Of a stretch of DNA of 64,000 nt, positions 1-8,529 are shown one piece after another. The stretch's first letter is position 1. Each line of letters opens with the position of its first letter. The stretch lies in assembly GCA_045588655.1 (NCBI GenBank), contig JAZNEP010000037.1:18077-82076 (forward strand), written 5' to 3'. The notes beneath the pieces were generated by a model. It searched no databases. It was not told where the DNA came from and saw only the letters and a list, made by a program, of their open reading frames with translations. Source of the stretch: SVFI01 sp045588655. GTDB taxonomy: Bacteria; Bacillota; Clostridia; Lachnospirales; Lachnospiraceae. The position numbers were made by a program, and so were the translations under genes.

Positions 1-777
1 AATCATCTGCGTGCTCTGTCCCGCAGGTACGAACTCCTTGTTCTCCCTCAGCGCAGGATACTGCCTGGAGGATAGCATCAGCTCATTGGTTTGGTGATAT
101 GTCTCGTGTACTGGAAGTGCAACTCTTCCCACCTGCTTTCCGTCAAGTTGAAGCATCTTTTGCCCATGGATTCCTTTTTGTATCTGACGCATCGGTAGCA
201 GTATTTTTTCTCTGCTTTTTCCCGGAGCCAATTTTTTTAGTCCATCCGCTGTCGGAAGCTCAAGGTTTAAACTCATCCTGTCCGCTAGATACCCGACTGC
301 CTCAATCAGCTCCGGGGATGCTCCCGGAATCCCTTTCACATGAATATAGCCGTTAAAGTGGTATCTCTCACGCAGCAACTTTAACGTAAGATAAATCTGT
401 TCCATGGTTTCGTCCGGGCTCTTTCTTACACCCGAACTCAAAAACAATCCTTCGATATAATTACGTCTGTAAAACTGTATGGTCAAATCACAAATCTGCT
501 CCGGTGTAAACGAAGTTCGAATGGTATCATTCGAACGCCGATTGATACAATACTTACAATCATGAATACATTCATTCGTATATAGAATCTTTAGAAGAGA
601 AATGCATCTTCCGTCCGCAGCAAAGCTGTGGCAAATACCGCTTTTAGCAGTATTACCAATCATTCCGTCCTTTCCTGCACGTTCCACTCCGCTTGAAGTA
701 CACGCGACATCGTATTTAGCTGCATCAGATAAAATCTCCAATTTCTGCTCTATCGATAAATCTTCCATTACTAACAT
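1..777 (-). CDS. Putative DNA modification/repair radical SAM protein (3' end outside window)
   Basis: The reading frame is open to the left edge, so only the first 259 codons are visible. It is a radical SAM enzyme: residues Cys70, Cys74 and Cys77 form the CX3CX2C motif (C-IHD-C-KY-C) that holds the 4Fe-4S cluster cleaving S-adenosylmethionine. Surrounding residues (NRRSNDT, LSSGVRKSPDETM, HVKGIPG, LNLELP) resemble the family annotated as putative DNA modification/repair radical SAM protein, which usually sits beside a uracil-DNA-glycosylase-like partner. That partner would lie off the left edge. Two in-frame ATGs exist (783 and 777); 777 has the better distance from the AAAGGG ribosome site. 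The promoter carries a LexA-type box, which fits a repair role. The family call is strong; the substrate is unknown. Confidence 0.8.
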   Translation of the reverse strand, partial: MLVMEDLSIEQKLEILSDAAKYDVACTSSGVERAGKDGMIGNTAKSGICHSFAADGRCISLLKILYTNECIHDCKYCINRRSNDTIRTSFTPEQICDLTIQFYRRNYIEGLFLSSGVRKSPDETMEQIYLTLKLLRERYHFNGYIHVKGIPGASPELIEAVGYLADRMSLNLELPTADGLKKLAPGKSREKILLPMRQIQKGIHGQKMLQLDGKQVGRVALPVHETYHQTNELMLSSRQYPALRENKEFVPAGQSTQMI

Positions 778-795
778 TTGCATCACCCTTTTACT

Positions 796-838
796 CGAAC
801 ATTTGTTCTATTATTTCACACGAGGCGACGCTTGTCAA
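796..838 (-). promoter_or_regulatory. SOS (LexA)-type promoter of the radical SAM gene
   Basis: On the minus strand there is a perfect -35 TTGACA (833-838), a 17-bp spacer and a -10 AATAAT (810-815). Next to the -10 is AGAACAAATGTTCG (796-809), which contains GAAC-N4-GTTC, the core of the Gram-positive LexA/DinR box. A repressor here would cover the transcription start. Promoter and box are directly visible; LexA control is inferred. Confidence 0.7.
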
Positions 839-855
839 CTTGTTTTATCGAGGTG

Positions 856-1620
856 CTAAAAAACTACATCTTTCAGTACTGCCATACATTCTCTTATATA
901 ATTGGTCAGATTCAACCAAACAACATTGTCTGCACCAAGACCGGAAACGTCCGTATATCCACACTCTTTTGCCAAATGACAGGCACGAAAAACATGAAAC
1001 TTGTTCGTTACAATCACTACGGACGCATCATCCGGAATCAAAACATCTGAAAACATCAAATTCTCTCTTGTTGATGTTGACTGCTCTTCCATCTTAATCC
1101 GCTCTTCTTCTATTCCCTTTGCTACAAGTCCTCTGCGCATTGCTTCTGCCTCAGAAATCAGCTCATCCGATCCCTGTCCTCCGCTGACAACCACTCTGCT
1201 GCCCGGATATTCTTTCAAATATTCTGCTGCTGCATCAATCCGGTTTTGGAGCACAATAGATGGCTTATCACCGCGAAGTCCTGCTCCAAGCACAATCAAA
1301 TAATCCGCATCCTTTTTAGGACCCACGTACTGCCCATGCAGAATCATGCCAAGCAAAATTGCAAATGTCAAAATACCGATTCCCATAACAATTCGAAATG
1401 CCAAAATCCATTTTCTCGGGATGCTCCACTTCCCTTTCCTATTCTGTTTCATAACAAATGCGAGGCAGAAACAGCCAAGTGCCATCAAAGGGAATATATA
1501 AAAGAATGTTTGTGCTCCCACTCTTATTCGAAGCATGACAAAATATAACAGGCAAAATATACCTGCTATTCGCAACATACCTATTTTCATATCCGGTCTG
1601 ATTCGTCTTTGCTTTTTCAC
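856..1620 (-). CDS. YdcF/SanA-like DUF218 membrane protein
   Basis: About 254 residues. The N-terminal third has hydrophobic segments (LRIAGIFCLLYFVML, FFYIFPLMALGCFCLAFVM, ILAFRIVMGIGILTFAILLGMIL). The C-terminal part is a DUF218 (YdcF/SanA) domain with YLIVLGAGL, SRVVVSGGQGSDE, SEAEAMRRGLV and the serine/threonine-rich E-x-S-T-S-T-R-E-N. Such domains in other bacteria are linked to envelope functions, with no firm reaction. The start is uncertain. The longest frame begins at 1659, inside the preceding gene; a GTG at 1620 overlaps that gene's ATGTGA stop and an ATG lies at 1590. I use the GTG because it would be translationally coupled. It is the last gene of the DUF4250/RACo operon. Confidence 0.75.
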   Translation of the reverse strand: MKKQRRIRPDMKIGMLRIAGIFCLLYFVMLRIRVGAQTFFYIFPLMALGCFCLAFVMKQNRKGKWSIPRKWILAFRIVMGIGILTFAILLGMILHGQYVGPKKDADYLIVLGAGLRGDKPSIVLQNRIDAAAEYLKEYPGSRVVVSGGQGSDELISEAEAMRRGLVAKGIEEERIKMEEQSTSTRENLMFSDVLIPDDASVVIVTNKFHVFRACHLAKECGYTDVSGLGADNVVWLNLTNYIRECMAVLKDVVF

Positions 1621-3071
1621 ATTTTTTCTTCTTTCAGCTCCATCGCCTGCACATAACATCTGTGAAACTCCTCCTTTTCTGCCAGGTTAATACTGTCGGA
1701 TTTGTTTATCAATTCTTGCGCCGGATCTTTCTTCTGCTCCCACAACATTTTTCCATATAAATAAGCCCCTGCAAGAGCTGTATTACCGACTGCAACCGTG
1801 CAATCTTTCAGATTTACGGGAATCAAACCAATGCGACAGGCCGCCTCTACACTTATCTTGTAACCAAAGCCGCCGGCCAGATAAACACGCTGCACTTCTT
1901 TGGTTGTAATCCCATACTCTTTGAGCAAAATCTCAATTCCGGCGAACACTGCCGCTTTTGCCATCTGAAGATTCCGTATATCCTCCTGATAAATCGTAAG
2001 GTCTCCGTTTGTAACACCATTTTCAAAATATGGCGTCGCCAAAAGTCCCGTCTCATCCATCTTCTTTTTATCCAAACATTCTGCTGCCATCGCAATGAGC
2101 TCCGATCCCCTTATCATCCCATCCGCACCACCTTCAAATGCAGGTCCAGCCGCCGTGGCCGTGCACAGCACTCGGTCCGGTCCCAAAAGCGCCATTTCAC
2201 CATTTGTCCCCAGATCTATTAACAGCGCATATTGGATGCCTTCTTTTTGCATCTCTCTTTGGCAAACAAGCATTCCTGCCACTATATCTCCCCCCACAAA
2301 TGCTGAAATACCTGGCATTACCACACACGGAATCCCTTCAATCATCGTCTTTGCCGCTTCTGTCGTTACCGGGGTAAACGGGGCCTTCGCCAGCGTAGTT
2401 ACGTCATATCCTAAATACAGATGTGACATAACTGTATTTCCGGCTATTATCACGCTTTTGGGCGAATATCCCTGCGATTTCCACTTAGAGACTACATCTG
2501 CAATACATGCATTGACCAAAGTGGTTAACTCTTCTTTTTCTCCATTCATTGCCTGCTGCATCCGGCTCACCACATCCGCACCATACAAGCGCTGCGGATT
2601 CACACAGCAATGCGTGTCTATTACCTTACCGCTTTTTCTATCCATCAGCTGTATTACCATCGTCGTCGTTCCAAGATCCGTTATAATCATGGTATCTTCC
2701 GTCTCTTCTAAAGCGAAACCATCGTTTCCCTGATGTTCTCTCTGAAGCAGTGACTCATTTAAAATAAACGTTTCCTCTTTTTTAAATCCAAGTTCAATCT
2801 CGCAATGCTGCTCCGGTTTTGCTAAGCAAGCGAGACGATATCCTTCCCGGAGTCTCTCCGGCGTAAATCGATTTCTGTCCCCCGGTTTTGGAAGCGGTGC
2901 TCCGGAGATAAATCGAACCACACACCTTCCGCAGGTTCCTCTTCCGCCACAATGAGAAAACGTAAGCAATTTTTGCTCTCTAAGCACAGAAAGAACGTTT
3001 TCACCCTTTTCCAGTGAAAACGTTCCTTTCTCTCTTATTACAATTCTGATTCTATCATTATCATGTCCCAT
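1617..3071 (-). CDS. RACo-like corrinoid activation protein (2Fe-2S ferredoxin domain plus ASKHA ATPase, DUF4445)
   Basis: 484 residues. The N-terminus is a ferredoxin-type domain with Cys41, Cys47, Cys50 and Cys82 (C-GGRGT-C-GR-C … RLA-C), the plant-type 2Fe-2S pattern. The rest resembles the ASKHA-fold DUF4445 activators (TDLGTTTMV, VNPQRLYGADVVSRM, IAGNTVMSHLYLG, DLGTNGEMALL, AGGFGYKI). Family members reactivate corrinoid proteins by ATP-dependent reduction of Co(II) to Co(I). No corrinoid methyltransferase or corrinoid protein is visible nearby, so its client is unknown. The start at 3071 is chosen because AGGA stands 8 bases upstream and the longer frame from 3128 would overlap the DUF4250 gene ahead. 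The cobalamin-uptake genes at 7.5-8.7 kb are a possible functional link. Confidence 0.85.
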   Translation of the reverse strand: MGHDNDRIRIVIREKGTFSLEKGENVLSVLREQKLLTFSHCGGRGTCGRCVVRFISGAPLPKPGDRNRFTPERLREGYRLACLAKPEQHCEIELGFKKEETFILNESLLQREHQGNDGFALEETEDTMIITDLGTTTMVIQLMDRKSGKVIDTHCCVNPQRLYGADVVSRMQQAMNGEKEELTTLVNACIADVVSKWKSQGYSPKSVIIAGNTVMSHLYLGYDVTTLAKAPFTPVTTEAAKTMIEGIPCVVMPGISAFVGGDIVAGMLVCQREMQKEGIQYALLIDLGTNGEMALLGPDRVLCTATAAGPAFEGGADGMIRGSELIAMAAECLDKKKMDETGLLATPYFENGVTNGDLTIYQEDIRNLQMAKAAVFAGIEILLKEYGITTKEVQRVYLAGGFGYKISVEAACRIGLIPVNLKDCTVAVGNTALAGAYLYGKMLWEQKKDPAQELINKSDSINLAEKEEFHRCYVQAMELKEEKM

Positions 3072-3081
3072 AGCGACTATC

Positions 3082-3255
3082 CTAAACAAACTGATTTTTG
3101 GAAGCATCATACGAATAATTGATTCCACTAAGCGTTCCTACCAGCTCTTCCTTCTCTAGATCAAGGTCCTCGCACATCTCATCCAGATTGGAATAATAAT
3201 CACGCAATTTTAAATTTACAAAACTTAACAGCATCACCGGATCTTTTGGTATCAT
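3082..3255 (-). CDS. DUF4250 domain-containing small protein
   Basis: 57 residues starting MIPKDPVMLLSFVN and ending YSYDASKNQFV. The opening PKDPVMLLSFVN and the closing NQF match the short DUF4250 family common in Clostridia, whose function is not established. A strong GAGGAAG ribosome site lies 6 bases before the ATG. The stop is 10 bp before the RACo start, so the two genes should be co-transcribed. The protein looks soluble, acidic and all-helical. Confidence 0.8.
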   Translation of the reverse strand: MIPKDPVMLLSFVNLKLRDYYSNLDEMCEDLDLEKEELVGTLSGINYSYDASKNQFV

Positions 3256-3346
3256 ATCGCTTCCTCAATTCTTCTTTTTTTCTAGCTTACCACGAATTCT
3301 TCAGATTTTAAAGTGAGAGACGTGTTTTTGTCTGCCTTTTTGTGTG

Positions 3347-5929
3347 CTATCCTCTTGTTGCTACCAGCTCATCATCGGCTACCGCTATCATAATTGCATC
3401 GCCCGCTCTCACTTGGTCTGCCAGAATCATTTTTGCCGCTAATGTCTCCACATACTTTTGCATATAGCGTTTGAGTGGCCTTGCACCGTACACCGGGTCA
3501 TACGCATGTTCAATGACATACTGTTCCGCTTCCGGTGACAATATTATGCGGATTTCCTTCTCTATTAATCTGCGGTTCACATCCTTCAGTAACAACTTAA
3601 TGATTCCACCAATATTCTCCTTCGACAACGGTCTAAATAAGATAATCTCATCCAATCGATTTAAAAATTCCGGTCGGAAATGATTTCTTAAATCCTGCAT
3701 TACCGCATCCTCAGCTTGCCCTAAAATCGCTCCATCCTCTGAAATACCTTCTAACAGATAGTTGGCACCGATATTGGAGGTCATAATCAGAATCGTATTT
3801 TTAAAATCTACTGTTCTTCCCTGTGAATCCGTAATTCTACCGTCATCCAGCACCTGAAGAAGCACATTAAACACATCCGGATGTGCCTTTTCAATCTCAT
3901 CAAACAGCACCACACTATATGGTCTTCTTCTCACCGCCTCTGTCAGCTGTCCACCCTCTTCGTATCCCACATATCCCGGAGGCGCTCCAATCAGACGGGA
4001 TACCGAATATTTCTCCATATATTCACTCATGTCAATACGGACCATATTGTTCTCATCGTCAAACAGATTTTCCGCAAGCGCCTTCGCAAGCTCTGTCTTG
4101 CCAACACCGGTAGGACCTAAAAACAGAAAAGAACCAATCGGTTTGGTGGGATCCTTAATACCTGCTTTCGAACGAAGAATCGCTTCCGTCACCTTCGTGA
4201 CACCTTCCTCCTGTCCGATGACACGTTTATGCAGCTGCTCATCCAAATGCAAGGTCTTATTTCGCTCACCTTCTGTGAGTTTTGTCACCGGAATCCCAGT
4301 CCATCTCGAAACAATCTTTGCAATCTCATCCTCGTTGACATTTTCGTGCACCAGTGTATGCTCCTGCATCTGCACATTGTCTTCTTCCAGCTCCAGCTGC
4401 TTTTTCAAGGAAGGAAGCGTTCCGTACGAAAGCTCCGCTGCTCTTTCTAAGTTCCCGTCTCTCTGCGCAATCTGAATTTCATTATTTATCTGCTCAATTT
4501 CTTCTCTAAGCTTCTGAAGCTTTTCCACGGAATTCCTTTCATTTTCCCATGTAGCCCTCTTACTACTGAATTCTTCTTTTAATTCCGCCAACTCTTTTTG
4601 AAGCGCTTCCAAACGGTCTTCGGAAAGCTTATCCTCTTCTTTTTTCAGCGCTGCTTCTTCGATTTCCATCTGCAAAACGCGACGCGAAAGTTCATCCAGC
4701 TCTGTTGGCATGGAATCAAGTTCTGTCTTAATTAAGGCACACGCCTCATCGACCAAATCAATCGCCTTATCCGGCAAAAAACGATCCGAAATATATCGAT
4801 GGGAAAGAATGGCCGCGCTCACAAGTGCATTATCCATAATCTTGACGCCATGGAACACTTCATAGCGATCTTTCAGTCCTCGCAAAATAGAAATCGTATC
4901 TTCCACAGTCGGTTCCTCCACCATAACCGTCTGAAACCGTCTCTCAAGCGCTGCATCCTTTTCAATATACTGTCTATGCTCATCCAGCGTCGTTGCTCCA
5001 ATACAGTGCAGTTCTCCTCGCGCGAGCATCGGCTTTAACATATTGCCTGCATCCAGCGCACCATCCGTCTTACCTGCCCCAACGATAGTGTGAAGCTCAT
5101 CAATAAACAAAATAATCTGCCCTTCACTTTTTCGCACTTCTTCCAGCACTGCTTTTAAACGTTCCTCAAACTCTCCCCTGTACTTCGCTCCTGCTACGAG
5201 CGCTCCCATATCCAGTGCAAATATTCGCTTATCCTTGAGGGTCTGTGGCACATCTCCGCGTACAATACGTTGTGCCAGGCCTTCTACTACTGCAGTCTTT
5301 CCAACGCCGGGTTCTCCGATGAGTACCGGATTGTTTTTCGTCTTGCGTGATAAAATACGAATCACATTTCGTATCTCATTATCACGGCCGATGACAGGGT
5401 CGAGCTTCTGCTTACGCGCCCGTTCTACAAGATCCTGTCCATATTTTTCGAGCGTGTCATAGGTCGCTTCCGGGTTGTCACTCGTCACACGCTGATTTCC
5501 CCGCACCGTAGAAAGAGCCTGTAAAAAGCGCTCTCTGGTTAGCCCGTACTCCTGAAACAATTTTTTCAGTTCCGTATTTGGATGTTTCAAAAGTGATAGA
5601 AAAAGATGCTCCACAGAAACATACTCATCCCCCATTGCCTTTGTCTCATCCTCTGCCATGATAAGCACTTGATTGAGCGACTGGCTCATATAATGCTGTC
5701 CACCACTCACTTTTACTCGTTTTTCAATCGCCTGACGACTTCTCTGTATAAAATGCTCTTTATTTATTTCCATTTTCTCGACGAGCTTTACAATCAGACT
5801 GTCCTCCACCATCAGTAGACTCTGCAATAAATGCTCTTGGTCGATTTCCTGATTCCCATATTCATACGCAAGTTTTTCGCAACCATTCACTGCTTCCAGT
5901 GATTTCTGTGTAAATTTTGAAATATTCAT
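3347..5929 (-). CDS. clpB: ATP-dependent disaggregase ClpB
   Basis: 860 residues, the usual length. The order is ClpN repeat domain (1-150), AAA+ module 1 with Walker A GEPGVGKT near residue 206 and the Walker B region LFIDELHTIVGAG, the coiled-coil middle domain (about 400-520, Glu/Lys/Leu rich), and AAA+ module 2 with GPTGVGKT near 606 and VVLFDEIEKAHPDVFN. ClpB threads aggregated proteins through its pore and works with DnaK/DnaJ/GrpE. It has the middle domain expected of ClpB rather than ClpC, and no ClpP-docking loop is obvious. The start at 5929 sits 7 bases after GAGGAGG; a GTG at 5935 is too close to it. It is monocistronic behind a CIRCE operator. Confidence 0.97.
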   Translation of the reverse strand: MNISKFTQKSLEAVNGCEKLAYEYGNQEIDQEHLLQSLLMVEDSLIVKLVEKMEINKEHFIQRSRQAIEKRVKVSGGQHYMSQSLNQVLIMAEDETKAMGDEYVSVEHLFLSLLKHPNTELKKLFQEYGLTRERFLQALSTVRGNQRVTSDNPEATYDTLEKYGQDLVERARKQKLDPVIGRDNEIRNVIRILSRKTKNNPVLIGEPGVGKTAVVEGLAQRIVRGDVPQTLKDKRIFALDMGALVAGAKYRGEFEERLKAVLEEVRKSEGQIILFIDELHTIVGAGKTDGALDAGNMLKPMLARGELHCIGATTLDEHRQYIEKDAALERRFQTVMVEEPTVEDTISILRGLKDRYEVFHGVKIMDNALVSAAILSHRYISDRFLPDKAIDLVDEACALIKTELDSMPTELDELSRRVLQMEIEEAALKKEEDKLSEDRLEALQKELAELKEEFSSKRATWENERNSVEKLQKLREEIEQINNEIQIAQRDGNLERAAELSYGTLPSLKKQLELEEDNVQMQEHTLVHENVNEDEIAKIVSRWTGIPVTKLTEGERNKTLHLDEQLHKRVIGQEEGVTKVTEAILRSKAGIKDPTKPIGSFLFLGPTGVGKTELAKALAENLFDDENNMVRIDMSEYMEKYSVSRLIGAPPGYVGYEEGGQLTEAVRRRPYSVVLFDEIEKAHPDVFNVLLQVLDDGRITDSQGRTVDFKNTILIMTSNIGANYLLEGISEDGAILGQAEDAVMQDLRNHFRPEFLNRLDEIILFRPLSKENIGGIIKLLLKDVNRRLIEKEIRIILSPEAEQYVIEHAYDPVYGARPLKRYMQKYVETLAAKMILADQVRAGDAIMIAVADDELVATRG

Positions 5930-5981
5930 AATCACGCCTCCTCTTGCTCTATCTTGTACGTTTTTTTCTGTTTCTATTTAC

Positions 5982-6024
5982 GTTTTATTAAAAATTGTTA
6001 GCACTGTCAAGAGGTGAGTGCTAA
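5982..6024 (-). promoter_or_regulatory. clpB promoter with CIRCE (HrcA operator)
   Basis: TTAGCACTG-N9-GAGTGCTAA spans 5998-6024 and differs from the canonical CIRCE inverted repeat at one innermost base. The N9 spacer and the adjoining arm supply a perfect -35 TTGACA on the minus strand (6005-6010), followed after 17 bp by TAAAAC (5982-5987). HrcA bound here would block RNA polymerase directly, so clpB should be induced by heat or unfolded protein. Confidence 0.9.
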
Positions 6025-6029
6025 TATTT

Positions 6030-6070
6030 TTATAAAAAGAACGCAACCCCAGTAAAATCAATGGGTTGCG
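6030..6070 (-). terminator. Rho-independent terminator of the zinc-ribbon operon
   Basis: An 8-bp stem, CGCAACCC (6042-6049) with GGGTTGCG (6063-6070), is followed on the minus strand by TTCTTTTT. It separates the upstream operon from the clpB promoter. Confidence 0.8.
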
Positions 6071-6093
6071 GATTCTTAAAATTTTATAAACAG

Positions 6094-6762
6094 TTATTTT
6101 TCTCTATCTTTCCCCAGCGAGCAGGCAAGTATCACCGCCAGAACTATAAAGCTCCATCCGATTGGTCCTCCGATATCATAATCAAGCGTCAAAAACATCA
6201 CCCCAGTCATTCCCAACATCGCAACAATCATATTTTTAATCAGAAAAACATTCTCTTTCTGCTCCTGCTTCCGATTGGCGTTCACGATTCTCTGCTCCTC
6301 ATCATTCTGTTTTTTTTCTTCCCAAAAGGCCTTTTGCATTTGCTGTTTCAAATCATCATAATACGGAATCTGCGCAGGCTGTGACAATCTTTTCATATGT
6401 TCCAGCGCCTCATAGACATCCTCTTCATCCTCTTTTGCAAATACCGTAGAATCCCTTGTCAGTACTTGAACCAACCTTTCGTAAGCAGTTATTTCATCCG
6501 GATATTTCTCAATCGCATCACGAAACTTATGCTCCGCGCGATAATAATCCTTCAGTTTGTAATAGACTTCCCCATCTTCCATTAATCTTTCAAATCGATC
6601 TGCTTCTCTTACATATCGAACTTCAACAATCTGTTCCGTCTCAATCTGCGCACCACAATACACGCACTGTACATATCTTTTGTTGCCTTCTACGCATATT
6701 TCTGCATCACAATTCGGACAAATCATTTTTTGTTTTGCCAAAGCACTCTCCTCTTTCGTCAT
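6094..6762 (-). CDS. Zinc-ribbon membrane protein, second copy
   Basis: 222 residues. The N-terminal zinc ribbon has two CxxC knuckles (CPNC, then CVYC about 17 residues later). A helical middle (EDGEVYYKLKDYYRAEHKFRDAIEKYPDEITAYERL) looks like one or two TPR-type helices, and two hydrophobic segments follow near the C-terminus (MIVAMLGMTGVMFLTL, IGWSFIVLAVILACSLG). The start codon overlaps the stop of the upstream gene as ATGA. That neighbour has the same architecture and similar sequence, so the pair is a tandem duplication. I cannot assign a function; a membrane-anchored protein with cytosolic zinc ribbon and TPR-like helices suggests protein-protein contacts. Confidence 0.75.
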   Translation of the reverse strand: MTKEESALAKQKMICPNCDAEICVEGNKRYVQCVYCGAQIETEQIVEVRYVREADRFERLMEDGEVYYKLKDYYRAEHKFRDAIEKYPDEITAYERLVQVLTRDSTVFAKEDEEDVYEALEHMKRLSQPAQIPYYDDLKQQMQKAFWEEKKQNDEEQRIVNANRKQEQKENVFLIKNMIVAMLGMTGVMFLTLDYDIGGPIGWSFIVLAVILACSLGKDREK

Positions 6763-7472
6763 CTCTCTTCCTGACTTCCTTCTTCCATTTGATCCTTTAT
6801 CGCCATCAATTCATCTCGTTTCATCTTTGCCCAAATAGCCAACAGTGAAAATACGATGGCCAGTATGCATAAAAACAATCCGAATACGGATACAGCAAAA
6901 CTTTTCACAGCAGCACTTTGAATACCAAACGCAAAAAGAAATAATCCTACAGCAATTACAACATTTTCCCTTATCATCTTGGAGAAACGTTCTATCTCAT
7001 AACTCGTTTCGCGATAGTTTTGCTGCACTGCCCCTGTCCGAAAAGATTCCTCAATCTTTCGACGCAGTTCCTCGTAATGCTCTCTCTCATTTTCTTTTAC
7101 GACCGCTGTCATTTTATCCAGTAATCGATTTACCCGTTCCTGGTTTTCTATGAGAAACGTAGTATATTCACGCGTAATCACGCATATAAGGCGCTCATAT
7201 CCCTGTGCCCTTCCCGGATACTCGCGAATCACTTCCCAAAAATGAATCTCTGCCTTGTAGTAATCCTTCATTTTCAGATGCGCATTCCCATTTTCTATCA
7301 TCTGTTCAAACTGTAAATCTGGCTTCATCTCTTCATTTTCGCTGCGCCATATTTCCACCACTTCTTTTACCTGAATCTGCGAACCACAATACGAACAGAA
7401 TCCGTAGTCTCTGTTATCATCCACCTGGATATTCGCGTCACAATTCGGACATTTTAGTGCTTTTAGTGCCAT
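6759..7472 (-). CDS. Zinc-ribbon membrane protein, first copy
   Basis: 237 residues. It has a zinc ribbon (CPNC … CSYC), a helical TPR-like stretch (ENGNAHLKMKDYYKAEIHFWEVIREYPGRAQGYERL), a basic/acidic coiled region and two C-terminal membrane segments (VVIAVGLFLFAFGIQSA, FAVSVFGLFLCILAIVFSLLAIW). The start at 7472 follows a GAGGG site; the longer frame from 7502 overlaps the ECF gene. It begins 22 bp after the ECF component, so it may be carried on the riboswitch-controlled transcript. Its function is not recognised. Confidence 0.75.
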   Translation of the reverse strand: MALKALKCPNCDANIQVDDNRDYGFCSYCGSQIQVKEVVEIWRSENEEMKPDLQFEQMIENGNAHLKMKDYYKAEIHFWEVIREYPGRAQGYERLICVITREYTTFLIENQERVNRLLDKMTAVVKENEREHYEELRRKIEESFRTGAVQQNYRETSYEIERFSKMIRENVVIAVGLFLFAFGIQSAAVKSFAVSVFGLFLCILAIVFSLLAIWAKMKRDELMAIKDQMEEGSQEER

Positions 7473-7494
7473 TTCTCTCTCACCCTCTATTTGT

Positions 7495-7983
7495 TTATTC
7501 AAGTTTTTTTAATATTGCCGCCACCGGCGCAATCAAGATCCCAACACAGAGATTTGCAACTCCGTGAATGCAATCAAATGGAAGTCCCGCTATAATCCAT
7601 GCTACCATCCCTTTAAAATCAAGCCCAAACATAATTGCCTGCATCGGTGCGTACATCGTCCCATACAAAAAACCGTGTGCCCCACATAGAAGAACGTAAA
7701 CAAATTTAGGTGTGTTCTTTGGCAAGAGCATCACTACACCCCAAAGAATCGTCCATAAATATAAATAGGGTACCCACCACATATTAAATCCTGCAAAAAG
7801 ACCATTTAAAAGTACATATACATAAATGGGATACAACGCCTTTTGTCTATAAACCATCGTATATGCTATCGTCAATACGCCAAGCAAATGCACATTGGGT
7901 AAAAACTCCATGAATATCTTGGAGCAGTACATCACTGCTCCAAGCATTCCAAATAATGTCATTTCTTTGATTGTCAGCTTCAT
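7495..7983 (-). CDS. ECF transporter S component-like membrane protein, possibly for cobalamin or a precursor
   Basis: 162 residues with five or six membrane segments, such as TLFGMLGAVMYCSKIFMEFLP, LGVLTIAYTMVY, YPIYVYVLLNGLFAGFN, YLYLWTILWGVVMLLP, FVYVLLCGAHGFLYGTMY and GVANLCVGILIAPVAAIL. Size, topology and the short conserved loops fit the substrate-binding S subunits of energy-coupling factor vitamin transporters. The gene overlaps the preceding DUF4430 lipoprotein gene by ATGA and lies on a transcript that starts with a cobalamin riboswitch. The natural inference is uptake of cobalamin, a cobamide or a precursor. The shared ECF ATPases and T subunit are not in the window. The substrate is inferred only from regulation. 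Confidence 0.75.
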   Translation of the reverse strand: MKLTIKEMTLFGMLGAVMYCSKIFMEFLPNVHLLGVLTIAYTMVYRQKALYPIYVYVLLNGLFAGFNMWWVPYLYLWTILWGVVMLLPKNTPKFVYVLLCGAHGFLYGTMYAPMQAIMFGLDFKGMVAWIIAGLPFDCIHGVANLCVGILIAPVAAILKKLE

Positions 7984-8480
7984 GACTTCTCATATTTAAA
8001 GGTATAGGTTTTACCTTCTTCAATGTTGGTAGTATCTACACCGGACTGCGCATATTCTCCATCGACATAAAACGCCCAATATGCTCCGTCCGTATCATAG
8101 TCTGCTGTGATACCGTTTACCGTTTTTACATAAAGACCGTAATCACCCGGATCTCCGGAAATCAGCCCACAGTCAAGAAGTGCTTCCCCAACAACTGTTT
8201 TATCTGTGTGAATTTCAAAAGCGGTCTCATTACCATCTTTATCCACAACCGTAAATGCAAACACCGTCGCGCCTTCACCAATCACCTGTGCCTTCGCCTG
8301 CTCTTGTGTTCCGGCTGACTCCACTACCTCCGCTGTCTCTGCCGTTACTGCCTGCTCGGTCTGCGCATTTGCCTGGTCTTGTGTGTTGCCATTACAACCT
8401 GTTGTAACGAGTGCCATAGCCGCAATCAGCATCATACAAAGGAAGAATGACAGACTTTTTCTTAATCCTGTCTTTTTCAT
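7980..8480 (-). CDS. DUF4430 lipoprotein, candidate corrinoid-binding protein
   Basis: 166 residues. A lipoprotein signal peptide ends in VTTGC with Cys29 as the acylated residue. An Ala/Glu/Thr/Gln-rich linker (about 30-70) precedes a DUF4430 domain (about 75-166) with FTVVDKDGNETAFEIHTDKTVVGEALLD, GLYVKTVNG and YWAFYVDGEYAQSGVDTTNIEEGKTYTFKYE. DUF4430 is related to the C-terminal domain of intrinsic factor and transcobalamin, which contacts cobalamin. An AAGGAG ribosome site precedes the ATG. The cobalamin riboswitch upstream and the ECF S component downstream suggest a surface protein that captures a corrinoid and passes it to the ECF importer. Confidence 0.82.
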   Translation of the reverse strand: MKKTGLRKSLSFFLCMMLIAAMALVTTGCNGNTQDQANAQTEQAVTAETAEVVESAGTQEQAKAQVIGEGATVFAFTVVDKDGNETAFEIHTDKTVVGEALLDCGLISGDPGDYGLYVKTVNGITADYDTDGAYWAFYVDGEYAQSGVDTTNIEEGKTYTFKYEKS

Positions 8481-8529
8481 TTTGTATTCTCCTTGTTCTT
8501 TTTATTTTCTCTTTCCGCCGGCTACCGCA

